Assembly: GCA_934555825.1 (NCBI GenBank)
Contig: CAKTFJ010000005.1
Coordinates: forward strand, 1-64,000
Length of the DNA: 64,000 nt
Reading direction: 5' to 3'
From: an uncultured Hyphomicrobium sp.
GTDB taxonomy: Bacteria; Pseudomonadota; Alphaproteobacteria; Rhizobiales; Hyphomicrobiaceae
The notes below the pieces were generated by a model. That model was not told the origin of the DNA. It worked only from the letters and a program-made list of their open reading frames with translations, and searched no databases. Both the position numbers and the translations under genes were made by a program. The stretch's first letter is position 1. Each line of letters starts with the position of its first letter. Shown piece by piece: positions 16,088 through 25,702 of the stretch.

Positions 16088-16768
16088 ATGGCCGAGAAGA
16101 TCCCCGTGAGGAAGACGCCGTCGTCGGCACGGAGGTCGCGCGTGAGTGCGTCGCTCGAGAGTGCGGGCGATATTCGCGCGGGAGCGTTGGCGTTGCGTCG
16201 GCTGTGTCCGGTGATGCGGCGTGTGCACGACACGATCGGCGATCCTGTGCTTCGGCGTCATCCGGCTGGGTTCGAAGGGCTTGCACGTATTGTCGTCGGC
16301 CAGCAGCTTTCGATTGCGAGCGCGGCTGCGATCTGGGAGCGCACGGCGCGCGCTGTCGATCCTTTCGATCCGGAGACGCTGCTCGCGCAGAACGACGTCA
16401 CGTTGAGAGCTGCAGGCCTGTCGCAAGGAAAGATGCGGACCTTGCGCGCTGCTGCCGCCAACATTCTCAGTGGTGCGCTGGTGCTCGACGCGGACATGCC
16501 GGATGCGGATCTTTTCGAGGCGCTCGTGGGCGTGAGTGGCATCGGGCCGTGGACGGCGGACATCTACATGTTGTTTTGCCTCGGCCGGACGGATGGCTTT
16601 GCGGCCGGCGATCTCGCGCTTCAGATTGCGGCGCAACGTGCGTTCGAGTTCGAAGCGCGGCCCAGCTCAGGCGAATTGATGGCGCTTGCCGAGCGGTGGC
16701 GGCCTTGGCGCGGGGTTGCGGCGCATCTTCTCTGGGCGTTCTACGCGCACCAGCGCGTTTCGCGGTGA
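16088..16768 (+). CDS. DNA-3-methyladenine glycosylase (AlkA-type, HhH-GPD)
   Basis: A base-excision repair enzyme removing alkylated purines. The helix-hairpin-helix is LVGVSGIGPWTADIYML, followed by the catalytic aspartate in FAAGDLALQ, the spacing expected for HhH-GPD glycosylases. The upstream LARIVVGQQLSIASAAAIWER is also characteristic of AlkA. It is about 226 residues from ATG 16088; an in-frame GTG at 16049 would add 13. It lacks the N-terminal TBP-like domain of E. coli AlkA, as is usual for the short bacterial form. Confidence 0.92.
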   Translation: MAEKIPVRKTPSSARRSRVSASLESAGDIRAGALALRRLCPVMRRVHDTIGDPVLRRHPAGFEGLARIVVGQQLSIASAAAIWERTARAVDPFDPETLLAQNDVTLRAAGLSQGKMRTLRAAAANILSGALVLDADMPDADLFEALVGVSGIGPWTADIYMLFCLGRTDGFAAGDLALQIAAQRAFEFEARPSSGELMALAERWRPWRGVAAHLLWAFYAHQRVSR

Positions 16769-16941
16769 TGTGCGATCCGTTGGCATCGCCGGCGCGTATA
16801 AATTGGGTCATCTGACTGATACGGCGCGGAAAGTTCCCATTAGACGGGGGTTCTTCACAGAGCTGTCATGCGTCGCTAGTATCCGCACCCGATATCGGAG
16901 GGTTCCCTTCGATTCGACGCGGACCGATTGGAAGCAGCCTC

Positions 16942-17502
16942 GTGAATGCTCATGCTGCCAAGCCGGACTCGTTTCCGGCACTGGTTCTCAACGCCGACTT
17001 CCGGCCCCTGAGCTACTACCCGTTGTCGCTCTGGAGCTGGCAGGAGTCGGTGAAGGCTGTCTTTCTGGATCGCGTCAATATCGTCTCGGAATATGAGCGC
17101 ACCGTTCGCTCGACGAGTTTCGAGATGCAGCTTCCCTCCGTCGTCTCTCTCAAAACCTACGTCAAACCTGCGCTTTATCCCGCTTTCACGCGGTTCAACG
17201 TGTTTTTGCGCGATCGCTTCAGTTGCCAGTATTGCGGCATCAAGGACGATCTGACGTTCGATCATCTGATCCCGCGCTCGCGCGGCGGCTTGACCCGTTG
17301 GGACAACGTGGTGACGGCGTGCGCGCCCTGTAATCTCAGGAAAGGTGCGGAAATGCCGTGGGATATCGAGATGCGGCCGCATCAGATGCCGTATCGGCCA
17401 ACGGTGTTCGAGCTGCACCGGAACGGGCGCCTTTTCCCGCCGAACTATCTGCACGAGAGCTGGCTCGACTATCTCTACTGGGATACTGAGCTCGAGCCTT
17501 AA
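16942..17502 (+). CDS. HNH endonuclease family protein
   Basis: 186 residues from a GTG start. The HNH/zinc core runs from FSCQYCGIKDDLTFDHLIPRSRGG through WDNVVTACAPCNLRKG. It includes two CxxC zinc pairs, the catalytic histidine in DHLIPRS and the N/H-type residue in CNLRKG. The N-terminal part (VLNADFRPLSYYPLSLWSW) is characteristic of a conserved chromosomal alphaproteobacterial HNH protein rather than a homing or restriction nuclease. The cellular role is not established. Confidence 0.9.
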   Translation: MNAHAAKPDSFPALVLNADFRPLSYYPLSLWSWQESVKAVFLDRVNIVSEYERTVRSTSFEMQLPSVVSLKTYVKPALYPAFTRFNVFLRDRFSCQYCGIKDDLTFDHLIPRSRGGLTRWDNVVTACAPCNLRKGAEMPWDIEMRPHQMPYRPTVFELHRNGRLFPPNYLHESWLDYLYWDTELEP

Positions 17503-17626
17503 CGTGCTCTGTGCGCACGAAGGCGTTCCATCAGTTGCCGTTGAACGCTCGGCAACTTGCGGAGATGGCCGCCTGCGCGGCCATGACAAGTTGTCAGGAG
17601 CGTTTGCAGATCTGTTTCGCGGGCGC

Positions 17627-17651
17627 AAAAAAGGCCCCGTTGCCGGGGCCT
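17627..17651 (-). terminator. Rho-independent terminator
   Basis: A perfect 8-bp GC-rich stem (AGGCCCCG / CGGGGCCT) with loop TTGC, followed on the minus strand by six T. It serves the leftward small gene ending at 17695. Confidence 0.8.
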
Positions 17652-17694
17652 GAATTGGAAGGTCCAAGCTGATAAGCGTCAAGCAGCGCGCAGG

Positions 17695-17919
17695 TCAGGC
17701 CGCGCGCTTCTCGGGCTTAGCGCAGAGCACAAGCGCGATCGCCTCGACGGCCTTGCCCCAGTCGGCAGCGTTCTTCGTGTCCGCTGTGCCGGTTTCGGCG
17801 CCGAATGCGCGCATCGCGTCGCGGGCTGTTCCGCCGTCGCGGAAAAAGCGAGCGCAGGACTGGCGCGCAATGCCGACGGCCTGGTGCCATTCAATCGGAT
17901 TGACGTGCTCGGGAACCAT
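17695..17919 (-). CDS. Hypothetical protein (74 aa)
   Basis: The start at 17919 is supported by GAGGAGCGACCCA before the ATG. The protein (HVNPIEWHQAVGIARQ, then CARFFRDGGTARDAM and DWGKAVEAIALVLCA) is a compact helical domain. It resembles small conserved hypothetical proteins of Hyphomicrobiales; no function is known. It is monocistronic with a strong terminator just downstream. Confidence 0.65.
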   Translation of the reverse strand: MVPEHVNPIEWHQAVGIARQSCARFFRDGGTARDAMRAFGAETGTADTKNAADWGKAVEAIALVLCAKPEKRAA

Positions 17920-18363
17920 TGGGTCGCTCCTCAATTTACTGTGACTCAAACGTTGGGGGGGCAAGCACACCGGTTCGCTTCAGTGCCACTACGCAAATAC
18001 CGGTCCATGTGACACCAACTGGGACTGATCGTCAGGTGCCCGGTATGCTTGCCTACTCGTTGGAGGCTTTTCGAGAGCCTCCGAATTCCTTGGCCGACTA
18101 CTGCTTCGTGTAGGAAATCGGCCGGTTTCCTGCTCGCTTCTGCGACTTGTCCGCGGCGGGGGACGCGGGCTCATCACGGAAGCCGTCTTTCGTGGCTGCG
18201 AGGACGACGCCAACAACATCCTGCAGCGAACGCCAGTGACTTTCTTCCAAACGCATTGACATCACTCACTCTTACGCGACGACCGGAACATGCGGGACCC
18301 GTCACTCAGTTGAGCGAAACGCTGGATCCTTTCTGCCGGAGACGCTGAACAGAATTCCGGGGT

Positions 18364-18442
18364 GCGAACCGCTCGGCCAAACGCATGGACTTCTGTGTCC
18401 GAGCAGTTCGCTTCATTCGTTCGAACACGCGTTTCAGCGTGT
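18364..18442. other. Two adjacent hairpins, possible structured RNA
   Basis: A long hairpin (13-base arms with one mismatch, 22-base loop) is followed 13 bases later by a second (ACACGC / GCGTGT, 6-base loop). No known RNA family is recognised and the transcribed strand is unclear. Confidence 0.3.
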
Positions 18443-18491
18443 CTTTGGGGGACTTTTGGGGGTACGCCAACGCAACGCTACGCGGTATTTC

Positions 18492-18551
18492 GGTACGCAA
18501 GACTCGGGTACGCAAGACTGGGGTACTCAACTCAGGCTTACTCAACGCAAC
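18492..18551. repeat. Degenerate 15-bp tandem repeat, four units
   Basis: Units start at 18492, 18507, 18522 and 18537. The first two are identical except for one base (GGTACGCAAGACT then CG or GG), and the last two are diverged. The 15-base period equals five codons. On the plus strand it reads as a five-residue repeat of the VRKTR / VRKTG / VLNSG kind. Confidence 0.6.
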
Positions 18552-18985
18552 AACGCTACTCGGTACGCTACTGACGCAACGCTTACGCATTCGGTTCCAG
18601 GGAGATGGTCGCTCTGTTGTGGAAAACGCCGATGCCATCTGCTTCCGTCGATCGTGGGCGGACACAACACTTGCCCCTTTCTCCGACACAAAGAGCGTTT
18701 CGGCAGTTTCGAGCGGGACACCCTCCCAGAGCTTCCCGCACGTCCACATTTCCCTCCCTCCGCGGTCCGCTGACACTCACGCTGTTCCATTTGCGTTCCG
18801 CGTATGGACTCATATGACCGTGACACTGTGGCCACGGCAGGGCGCAAAAATGACTTGCGGTGGAAATCATCTTGACAAGCTACGTCGCGGCCACATGCGA
18901 AGTTCGCAAGCGGCTCACGTGTCTCGTTTTTTGGTTTGCGGAGAGCGCTTGTTGATAATTTCAAGCGCTTGAAACGGCCCGGAAT

Positions 18986-19504
18986 TCAGTCGCGCGCGGA
19001 CGCCGCAAGAAAGGCAGCTTTGAGCGCGCCGGTGAACGCGACGAGGGAAGCGACGACGTTCCAGCCCGCGAACGACAGTCCGGCAAACGTCCAGGGTGCC
19101 TCGTCGCAGCGCACGACGCGGCTTTCTGCGAGGCTCGAAAGAAGATCGGTCGCAGAGGTGGGGAGCGCCTGGGCTGCGCCGCATGTCGTGGGGCCCGGCC
19201 AGAATTTCCATTCCGCGCCAGCGTGGTAGACACCGAGCCCAGCGTTGCCGAGGAAGGCAAGCGCGACGACGAAGAAGAGGAGCGCGGCAAGGCGCGGCAT
19301 CTCGGATGTGAGCGCCATGGCAACGAAGAGCAGCGGGATCGCCGCGTAATACGCATAGCGCTGCATCAGGCAGAGCGGGCAGGGCGTGTAGCCGCCGAGA
19401 TGCTCGAAGGCGAGAGCGACGAGAATGATGCCCGTCGCGAAAAATAGCGTAAGGCCGCCGGCACGGTAGGCTGCGCTCTTCTCGGGGACTTCAGACATCA
19501 ACAT
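18986..19504 (-). CDS. dsbB: Disulfide bond formation protein B
   Basis: An inner-membrane quinone reductase that reoxidises DsbA. About 172 residues with four transmembrane helices. The first periplasmic redox pair is CPLC in GGYTPCPLCLMQRYAYY (near residue 45). The second pair is formed by the cysteines in PGPTTCGAAQ and VVRCDEAPW. The length and spacing are normal for the alphaproteobacterial form. The start is taken at 19504, where AAGGG precedes it; TTG 19510 or ATG 19498 are possible. It lies next to a YqaA-type membrane protein in the same direction. Confidence 0.92.
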   Translation of the reverse strand: MLMSEVPEKSAAYRAGGLTLFFATGIILVALAFEHLGGYTPCPLCLMQRYAYYAAIPLLFVAMALTSEMPRLAALLFFVVALAFLGNAGLGVYHAGAEWKFWPGPTTCGAAQALPTSATDLLSSLAESRVVRCDEAPWTFAGLSFAGWNVVASLVAFTGALKAAFLAASARD

Positions 19505-19531
19505 ACTCAATACCCTTGGGATGCCGGGAGC

Positions 19532-20116
19532 TTAGACCACATACTTGACGGCGACAAAGCCGCCGATAAGAAGCACGACGAAGACGGTCGTCACCATCGT
19601 GAGGCGACGCTCGATGAATTCGCGGATCGGCGGGCCGAAATAGTAGAGCAGGCCCGCGACGAGGAAGAACCGCGAGGCGCGGGCCGCTATGCTGGCGAGG
19701 ATGAACGGCAGGATCGGCATGGCCGTTACGCCTGCCGTGATCGTGAGCACCTTGTACGGGAACGGCGTGAGGCCGCCCAGGACGATCAAGATCCAGATGC
19801 TCCATTCGTTGAACCAGGCGGAGAATTCCGCGACTTTGTCGGCTTTGCCGTAAAGTTCGAGGATCGGCTGGCCGATCTGTTCGAACAGGAAGTAGCCGAT
19901 GATGTAGCCGGCGATGCCGCCGATCACGGAGCCGACGGTTGCGATGGAGGCATAGAGCATCGCTTTGGTGCGCTCGGCGATCACCATCGGGATCAGCATC
20001 ACGTCCGGTGGGATCGGGAAAAACGAGCTTTCGATAAACGAGATCCAGAACAGCGCGTGCTTTGCGCGGCCGTGGCGGGCGAGATCCATCGTCCAGTCGT
20101 ACAGCCGCCTGATCAT
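19532..20116 (-). CDS. YqaA/DedA-type VTT-domain membrane protein
   Basis: 194 residues with several hydrophobic helices. The VTT (SNARE-associated, DedA) features are seen in FIESSFFPIPPDVMLIPMV, GSVIGGIAGYIIGYF and GGLTPFPYKVLTITAGV. The FPIPPDV and TPFPYK segments are the re-entrant loops conserved in this superfamily. Members of the superfamily act in lipid carrier translocation across membranes; the substrate here is unknown. It is 28 bases upstream of dsbB, so probably co-transcribed. Confidence 0.9.
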   Translation of the reverse strand: MIRRLYDWTMDLARHGRAKHALFWISFIESSFFPIPPDVMLIPMVIAERTKAMLYASIATVGSVIGGIAGYIIGYFLFEQIGQPILELYGKADKVAEFSAWFNEWSIWILIVLGGLTPFPYKVLTITAGVTAMPILPFILASIAARASRFFLVAGLLYYFGPPIREFIERRLTMVTTVFVVLLIGGFVAVKYVV

Positions 20117-20208
20117 GGTCGTCGTGCTCCGTCGGAGAGGTTCGCGCGTGCTTAAAGCGCGGCGGTCCGCTTGTCTATTGCGGCTGGGACGCAGTGAAGG
20201 CGGTGTTT

Positions 20209-21519
20209 TTATTGGGCTTGAGGTGCGGTTTCCAGCCCCGATGTCAGTTCCAGGACGAGGTGGTTAAGGATGAAGCGGCCGTCTCCCGTGGCGCGAATGC
20301 GGCCGAGGCGGGGTGCAGCGTCTTGCGCGGCCGGTGTGAGGCCGGGGCCGAGGCAGGCGCGGATTTCGTCGAGACCGGGTTCGACATCGGGTGAGGTGAG
20401 CGGCGGGATCTGCTCGATGAGGCCCTGTTCGGAGAGTTTCCGGAGGCGGGCCGTGCTGGGTGCGAGGCCGCTGATCCGCGAGAGGCGGTCGAGATCCACG
20501 CCTTCCGCAAGACGCAGGCCCATCAGCAGCAGCTCGTCGGCTTGGGCGGAAGCGGGGATCGCTTCGGTAGCCGCGATGCCGTGGCCAGCCTGCTCGACGT
20601 TCGCGAGCCACGCTTCGGGGCTGCGTTCCGTTTCCGTGGCGAGGAGCGCGTCGGGTGTTTGCAGGCGGCCGTGTGCACCGGGGCCGATGCCTGCGTAGGT
20701 GCCATAGCGCCAGTAGGTGAGGTTGTGGCGGCTTTGCTCACCCGGTGCGGCGTGGTTGGAAATTTCGTATTGGGGTAACCCGGCTGCTGTCGTGAGTTCC
20801 TGGGTTACCTCGTAGAGATCGTGTGCGGCTTCTGCTGCTGGGATCGCGAGGCGGCCTTTCGCGTAGAGCGCTGCGAAGGGTGTCTCGGGCTCTATGGTGA
20901 GCTGATAGAGCGAGAGATGACCGCCAGCCATTGCGAGGGCTTCGGTTAGCTCCGTCCGCCAATCGGCCGGTGTCTGGCGCGGGCGAGCGTAGATGAGATC
21001 GAAGGAGACGCGGTCGAATGTCCTTTGTGCAAGGCCGACGGCGGCCTTCGCCTCTTCCACCGAGTGGATGCGGCCGAGGCGTTTGAGATCCTCGTCGCGG
21101 AGCGACTGCACCCCGATAGAGACACGGTTGACGCCGGCTTTGCGATAGCCCGCGAAGCGGCCGGCTTCGACGCTGCCAGGATTGGCTTCGAGCGTGATCT
21201 CCGCGCTGGGCGCGATGGTCCAAAGGTTTGCCATGTGATCGAGGATTGCCGCGACCGTTTCGGGCTGCATGAGAGACGGTGTGCCGCCACCGAAGAAAAT
21301 CGAGGTGACGGGCGCGCGTGTGCGGTGCACGAGGCTGGCTGCGTGATCGAGTTCGCGTTTGTAAGCAGCGAGGAAGCGCGGCTCGTCCCAGCCGCCGAAG
21401 CGGACGTGGCTGTTGAAATCGCAGTAAGGACATTTTTGCGCGCAGAACGGCCAGTGGATGTAGACGCCGAAGCCCGGCGTGCCGTCGTCGGCTGTTGTGG
21501 CTCGGGTCAGCGTTGTCAT
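20209..21519 (-). CDS. hemW: Radical SAM heme chaperone HemW
   Basis: HemW binds heme and a [4Fe-4S] cluster and delivers heme to respiratory enzymes; it is often misnamed as coproporphyrinogen dehydrogenase. The radical SAM motif CxxxCxxC is in [15 protein letters not shown] (near residue 25). [20 protein letters not shown] and the HemW-specific HNxxYW motif ([10 protein letters not shown]) are present. The C-terminal winged-helix HemN-type domain follows. About 436 residues from ATG 21519, which overlaps the rdgB stop by 4 bp. Co-translation with rdgB is a common alphaproteobacterial order. Confidence 0.95.
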   Translation of the reverse strand: MTTLTRATTADDGTPGFGVYIHWPFCAQKCPYCDFNSHVRFGGWDEPRFLAAYKRELDHAASLVHRTRAPVTSIFFGGGTPSLMQPETVAAILDHMANLWTIAPSAEITLEANPGSVEAGRFAGYRKAGVNRVSIGVQSLRDEDLKRLGRIHSVEEAKAAVGLAQRTFDRVSFDLIYARPRQTPADWRTELTEALAMAGGHLSLYQLTIEPETPFAALYAKGRLAIPAAEAAHDLYEVTQELTTAAGLPQYEISNHAAPGEQSRHNLTYWRYGTYAGIGPGAHGRLQTPDALLATETERSPEAWLANVEQAGHGIAATEAIPASAQADELLLMGLRLAEGVDLDRLSRISGLAPSTARLRKLSEQGLIEQIPPLTSPDVEPGLDEIRACLGPGLTPAAQDAAPRLGRIRATGDGRFILNHLVLELTSGLETAPQAQ

Positions 21520-22394
21520 CGGCTTGCGGAAAGGAGCGCGCGGGCGAGCGTGCGCCAGCGGGGCTCCGCTTCTGGCGCATCGGCTTTTTGTGCAGCCTCT
21601 TCGAGTGCGCAAAGGAAGCCCGACAAGTCGTGCACCGGCCAGTGAGTGCCGTTTGCCGCCAGATCTTCGCGCAGAGATCCAATGAAGCGGGCGAGTTCGG
21701 CTTGCGTCGAGAGATTTCGGGCGGCGGCTTCGAGGCCTTCGAGATCGCGCCCGGCTTTCGGGCGTGCGGCTTCGGTGGCGATGCCTTCGAGGCATTCGCG
21801 CTTGAAGGCGGCGAAGGCGCGCGTGCGGTGCGAGATTGCGTATTTGCCTGCCGGCTCCATCTCGCCGAAGGTTTCGATTGCGCCTTCGGGCACGAACATG
21901 GGGTCGAAACCGAAGCCGTTTCCTCCGCGCGGCGGCCAGACGAGCGTGCCATCCACGCGGCCGCGAAACAGGCGCGTTTCGCCCGTGGGCCAAGCGAGGC
22001 AGAGCACGGAAATGAAGTTCGCAGTGGGCGGTGCGCCGGACCAGGCGCCGCGTTCTTCGAGGGCGTCGTGCACGCGCTGCATCGCGCGGCCGAAATCCTT
22101 GCCCGGCATAGCCCAGTCGGCGGAATAGACGCCGGGTGCGCCGTCGAGGGCGTGGACCTCAATGCCGGAATCATCCGCAAGCGCGGGCAGGCCCGACGCT
22201 TTTGCAGCGGCGATAGCCTTAAGGCCCGCGTTGCCTTCAAACGTGGTTTCCGTCTCTTCCGGCTCGGCGAGGCCGAGGTCGCCGGCCGAGACAGCGTCGA
22301 GGCCGAACGGGGCAATCAGCTCCTTGATCTCCCAGACCTTGCCCGGGTTGTGGCTCGCGACAACGAGGCGCGTGCCGGACGTCAGCGTGGTCAT
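21516..22394 (-). CDS. rdgB: dITP/XTP pyrophosphatase RdgB with extra C-terminal domain
   Basis: Removes non-canonical purine nucleotides (dITP, XTP) from the pool. The catalytic part (residues 1-210) shows [48 protein letters not shown] and the [11 protein letters not shown] plus [12 protein letters not shown] motifs. The usual protein ends near residue 210. Here 80 further residues follow, including [20 protein letters not shown] and [16 protein letters not shown], which resemble the small DUF7660 domain. The frame is continuous, so this is a fusion or family extension rather than a frameshift. It overlaps the VOC gene and hemW by 4 bp each. Confidence 0.95.
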   Translation of the reverse strand: MTTLTSGTRLVVASHNPGKVWEIKELIAPFGLDAVSAGDLGLAEPEETETTFEGNAGLKAIAAAKASGLPALADDSGIEVHALDGAPGVYSADWAMPGKDFGRAMQRVHDALEERGAWSGAPPTANFISVLCLAWPTGETRLFRGRVDGTLVWPPRGGNGFGFDPMFVPEGAIETFGEMEPAGKYAISHRTRAFAAFKRECLEGIATEAARPKAGRDLEGLEAAARNLSTQAELARFIGSLREDLAANGTHWPVHDLSGFLCALEEAAQKADAPEAEPRWRTLARALLSASR

Positions 22395-22801
22395 GCGTCA
22401 AAACCCCAAATGCGCGGTTCAGCGAACTCGACGGAGTTGCCGGCGGGATCGCGGAAGTAAATGGAGCGGCCGCCCTGGGGCCACTCGAAATCGGATTCGA
22501 TTGGGACGCCCATATCGGAGAGGCGCTGACGCCATGCGTCGATCTCGTCCGCATTGGCTGCGAAACAGACGTGGCCTTGGCCTTCGGCGCCGTGGGGTGG
22601 CACGGGGAGCGGGCCATCGGGCGGAGTTCGGGTTGCGGCCGGATTGAAGACCAGCAGCATCTGGTGCGCGAGCTTATAGAACACGTGGCGGCCATCGACT
22701 TTCGCGTGCGGCGCGGCGCTGAGAAGACGCGTGTAGAAGGCTTCCGCGGCCGGAAGGTCGCTCGCGTAAATTACCGTTTCGAGGATGGCCGGTTTTTGCA
22801 T
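22391..22801 (-). CDS. VOC (glyoxalase/bleomycin-resistance) family protein
   Basis: 136 residues with the paired beta-alpha-beta-beta-beta modules of vicinal oxygen chelate proteins: [20 protein letters not shown], the GEGHVCFAA-like histidine strand ([18 protein letters not shown]) and [16 protein letters not shown]. The last segment carries the metal-binding glutamate. The substrate is unknown. It starts a leftward operon with rdgB and hemW, overlapping rdgB by 4 bp. Confidence 0.9.
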   Translation of the reverse strand: MQKPAILETVIYASDLPAAEAFYTRLLSAAPHAKVDGRHVFYKLAHQMLLVFNPAATRTPPDGPLPVPPHGAEGQGHVCFAANADEIDAWRQRLSDMGVPIESDFEWPQGGRSIYFRDPAGNSVEFAEPRIWGFDA

Positions 22802-22842
22802 GGCATCGGTCTATGGCATTGAGGACGCACGACCTCAACCGA

Positions 22843-23556
22843 TCACGCCACCGTTAGTTTCTGCAGTTCGATCAGCTCGGCGATGCCTTTGCGGGCGAGC
22901 CCCATCAGCGCATCGAAGCTTTCCTGGCTGAAGGCGGTGGTTTCGGCCGTGCCCTGGACCTCGACGATGCCGCCCTGGCCGGTCATGACGAAATTGGAAT
23001 CGGCATCGGCGTTCGAGTCTTCCAGGTAGTCGAGATCGAGGACGGGCGTGCCGTTGTAAAGGCCGCAGGAGATGGCGGCTACGTGGTCGCGGAGAACGCC
23101 GTCCTTTACCATGTCGCGGAGCTTCATCCATTGGATGCAGTCGTGCAGCGCAACCCAGGCGCCGGTGATGGCTGCGGTGCGGGTGCCGCCGTCGGCCTGA
23201 ATCACGTCGCAGTCGATGGAGATCTGGCGTTCGCCGAGTTTCGGGAGATCGACGACAGCACGGAGTGCGCGGCCAATGAGGCGCTGGATTTCCTGCGTGC
23301 GGCCCGACTGGTGGCCGACGGACGCCTCGCGGCGCGTGCGGTCTGTGGTGGCGCGCGGGAGCATGCCGTATTCGGCGGTGACCCAGCCGCGGCCCTGGCC
23401 CTTGAGCCACGGCGGAATGCGCTCTTCGAGGCTTGCGGTGCAGAGCACGTGCGTGTTGCCGAATTTGATCAGGCAGGAGCCCTCGGCGTGCATGGAGACC
23501 GCGCGTTCGAAGGAAACGCGGCGAAGTTCGCCAGGCTGGCGTTTGGAAGGGCGCAT
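22843..23556 (-). CDS. rph: Ribonuclease PH
   Basis: A phosphorolytic 3'-5' exoribonuclease that trims tRNA precursors. About 237 residues starting at ATG 23556 ([12 protein letters not shown], the normal family start). Motifs are [21 protein letters not shown], the phosphate-binding [15 protein letters not shown] and [18 protein letters not shown]. The rph/hrcA divergent arrangement is typical of alphaproteobacteria. It converges with nothing and precedes the VOC-rdgB-hemW genes, 41 bases upstream. Confidence 0.97.
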   Translation of the reverse strand: MRPSKRQPGELRRVSFERAVSMHAEGSCLIKFGNTHVLCTASLEERIPPWLKGQGRGWVTAEYGMLPRATTDRTRREASVGHQSGRTQEIQRLIGRALRAVVDLPKLGERQISIDCDVIQADGGTRTAAITGAWVALHDCIQWMKLRDMVKDGVLRDHVAAISCGLYNGTPVLDLDYLEDSNADADSNFVMTGQGGIVEVQGTAETTAFSQESFDALMGLARKGIAELIELQKLTVA

Positions 23557-23829
23557 AGGTTCGGCTTTCTTGGAGTTTTTGGGAGACCGGCATAGGGAAG
23601 GCCGTCGCCCTGTCCCTTCCATCCCGCTTTTAGGTGTGCGCGCGACCCTAAGGGAGGCCCCCATTGGGATCAACCTCAATCGGCGGATGCAGGCGGCCGT
23701 TTGCCGGACGCTTCCTCAACGGATTTGCGATGGATGTGGATTGCGGCCGGGGTCTTGCATTGAACGGGCTTGCTGCCATTATTTCAGGGTCCCGAGCGGC
23801 AGCATGCCGTTCGCCGACATGAGATCCCG
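23557..23829. promoter_or_regulatory. Divergent rph/hrcA control region
   Basis: The 273-base spacer holds a possible rightward promoter (CTTGCA at 23755, then CCATTAT 16 bases further) ahead of hrcA. No complete CIRCE inverted repeat is visible. Confidence 0.35.
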
Positions 23830-24888
23830 ATGTCCGAACCGCAGTCCGAAATCAAAAAACTCTCCGAGCGCTCGCGCGCCATTCTGCGGCAGATCGTGGA
23901 CAGTTATCTGACCACGGGTGAGCCCGTGGGTTCGCGCAACCTGTCGCGGGTCTTGCCGATGGCGCTGTCGCCGGCGTCAATCCGGAACGTGATGAGCGAT
24001 CTCGAGCACGCAGGGCTTATCTACGCGCCGCATACGTCGGCGGGGCGGCTGCCGACGCAGTCGGGGCTGCGCATGTTCGTCGACGGTTTGCTGGAGGTGG
24101 GAGACCTCAGCAACGAGGAGCGGCGCAAGATCGAGGCGCAGATCGCCGTCCGGCGCACGAAGTCGCTCGACCAGGTGCTGACGGAAGCTGGCGAGATGAT
24201 CTCCGGCCTCTCTCATTGCGCGGGCGTCGTCCTGGCCGAGAAGCAGACGGCGCGGTTGAAGCATATCGATTTCGTGCCGCTGGAGCCGACGAAGGCGCTC
24301 GTCGTGCTCGTTGACGAAGATCAGAACGTCGAAAACCGCCTGATCGGGTTGCCGGCGGGGCTGCCGCCCTCAGCGCTGACGGAAGCGGCCAATTATCTCA
24401 ACGCGCATATTCGAGGTCTCACCATCGCGGAAGCGCGGCAGGCGGTGGAGGTGGAGCTCGGACAAGCGAAAGCCGAACTCGACAAACTGACGCAGAAGGT
24501 GATCAAGGCGGGGCTCGCGGAATGGTCGGGGTCGCTCGACGACCGGAAGAGCCTGATCGTGCGGGGGCAGGCGAACCTGCTTAAGGATCTGACGGCGATC
24601 GAGGACCTGGAGCGTATCCGCCAGCTTTTCGACGATCTCGAAAGCAAGCGGGATCTGGTTCAGATCCTGGGCCTTGCGGAACAGGGCGAAGGGGTCCGTA
24701 TTTTCATCGGTTCTGAGAACAAGTTGTTCTCGTTGTCGGGTTCGTCGCTCATCGTCGCACCGTTCCATGACGAGGAGCGGAAGGTTGTGGGCGTGCTTGG
24801 CGTGATCGGGCCGACGCGCCTTAATTACGCGCGCATCATTCCGATGGTCGATTATACGGCGCGGCTCGTCAGCCGCGTGCTGACTTGA
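23830..24888 (+). CDS. hrcA: Heat-inducible transcription repressor HrcA
   Basis: A dimeric repressor that binds CIRCE elements and responds to GroE. About 352 residues from ATG 23830. The N-terminal winged helix is [26 protein letters not shown] followed by [18 protein letters not shown] and the signature [19 protein letters not shown]. The GAF-like and insert domains follow, ending [11 protein letters not shown]. It precedes grpE, dnaK and dnaJ in one direction, the common alphaproteobacterial heat-shock layout. Its targets (groES-groEL) are not in the window. Confidence 0.97.
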   Translation: MSEPQSEIKKLSERSRAILRQIVDSYLTTGEPVGSRNLSRVLPMALSPASIRNVMSDLEHAGLIYAPHTSAGRLPTQSGLRMFVDGLLEVGDLSNEERRKIEAQIAVRRTKSLDQVLTEAGEMISGLSHCAGVVLAEKQTARLKHIDFVPLEPTKALVVLVDEDQNVENRLIGLPAGLPPSALTEAANYLNAHIRGLTIAEARQAVEVELGQAKAELDKLTQKVIKAGLAEWSGSLDDRKSLIVRGQANLLKDLTAIEDLERIRQLFDDLESKRDLVQILGLAEQGEGVRIFIGSENKLFSLSGSSLIVAPFHDEERKVVGVLGVIGPTRLNYARIIPMVDYTARLVSRVLT

Positions 24889-25015
24889 TTTTTCTGTCTC
24901 TGCGGCTGATATCGGGCGCTTGTGTTCTGCGCCCACGCTGAACCCGTTTCGGGTGTCCGCTGCTCAGCGGCTCGCTTGGGCGCATTCTCAATTTTCGCTT
25001 CGATCTGGAGATCTC

Positions 25016-25702
25016 ATGTCTGACGAGACGATGAAACCGAATGCGCCGGGTGCGACAAGCGGAGCCGATGCAACTTCCTCGGCGCCTCCGTCCGATCCGG
25101 TTCTGGAGGCGGAGCGCCTGGCGGTTGAGGTCGACACGCTGCAGGGGCAGATCGCCGACCTCACGGACCGGCTGCTCAGGGCGCACGCCGAGATGGACAA
25201 TATGAGGAAGCGGGCCGAGCGCGAGCGCGAGGATACCGCGAAATATGCCATCAGCAAGTTCGCGCGCGATATAGCGGGTGTGGCGGACAATTTCGAACGC
25301 GCCAAGCAGGCTGTCCCGGCAGATGCGGCCGAGCAGGATCCTGTGCTCAAGGGGCTGCTCGAAGGCGTGTCTATGACGGAACGCGAGTTCCTTAATGCGT
25401 TGGAGAAGAACGGCGTTCGCCGGATTGTGCCCAAGGGCGAGGTCTTCAACCCGCATCTGCATCAGGCGATGATGGAGGCGCAGAACACCGACGTTGCGCC
25501 GGGGACCATCGTGGAGGTCTATCAGGCGGGCTATGTGATCGATGATCGTGTGCTGCGCCCGGCCATGGTGGTTGTGGCCAAGGGTGGGCCGAAGCCGGCG
25601 CCTGGTGCGGAAGCGGGTGGCGACGCGGGATCGGAGGCCCAGGCAGAAGCCGGGAACGATGCCGATGCACAGCCGCCGCCGGGGAACGATAACGCCGTGT
25701 GA
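25016..25702 (+). CDS. grpE: Nucleotide exchange factor GrpE
   Basis: Releases ADP from DnaK. About 228 residues from ATG 25016 with GGAG upstream. The long coiled coil is EAERLAVEVDTLQGQIADLTDRLLRAHAE and MDNMRKRAERERED. The beta-wing domain contains GVRRIVPKGEVFNPHLHQAM and IVEVYQAGYVIDDRVLRPAMV. The C-terminal 40 residues are Gly/Ala/Glu-rich and probably disordered. It lies between hrcA and dnaK. Confidence 0.97.
   Translation: MSDETMKPNAPGATSGADATSSAPPSDPVLEAERLAVEVDTLQGQIADLTDRLLRAHAEMDNMRKRAEREREDTAKYAISKFARDIAGVADNFERAKQAVPADAAEQDPVLKGLLEGVSMTEREFLNALEKNGVRRIVPKGEVFNPHLHQAMMEAQNTDVAPGTIVEVYQAGYVIDDRVLRPAMVVVAKGGPKPAPGAEAGGDAGSEAQAEAGNDADAQPPPGNDNAV

Larger units (their letters stand above)
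17920..18985. other. 1.07-kb stretch without a convincing gene; hairpins and a tandem repeat
   Basis: No frame here has both a plausible start signal and protein-like composition. Three inverted repeats are visible. One has 7-bp arms at 18062-18068/18076-18082. A second has 13-base arms, 12 paired, at 18364-18376/18399-18411. A third has 6-bp arms at 18425-18430/18437-18442. A 15-bp degenerate tandem repeat follows at 18492-18551. Base composition is less GC-rich than the flanks. It could hold a structured RNA, decayed genes or acquired DNA. Confidence 0.5.

Noticed and set aside
18306..18972. Open frames at 18385-18972 (+) and 18306-18776 (-)
   Set aside because: They overlap each other, lack a ribosome binding site and family features, and their composition is shaped by the tandem repeat. 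Kept only as a possible decayed repeat gene.
20738..22315. 525-codon frame antisense-phase to hemW and rdgB
   Set aside because: It is on the same strand but in another frame, Arg/Ser/Pro-rich, and overlaps two well-supported genes.
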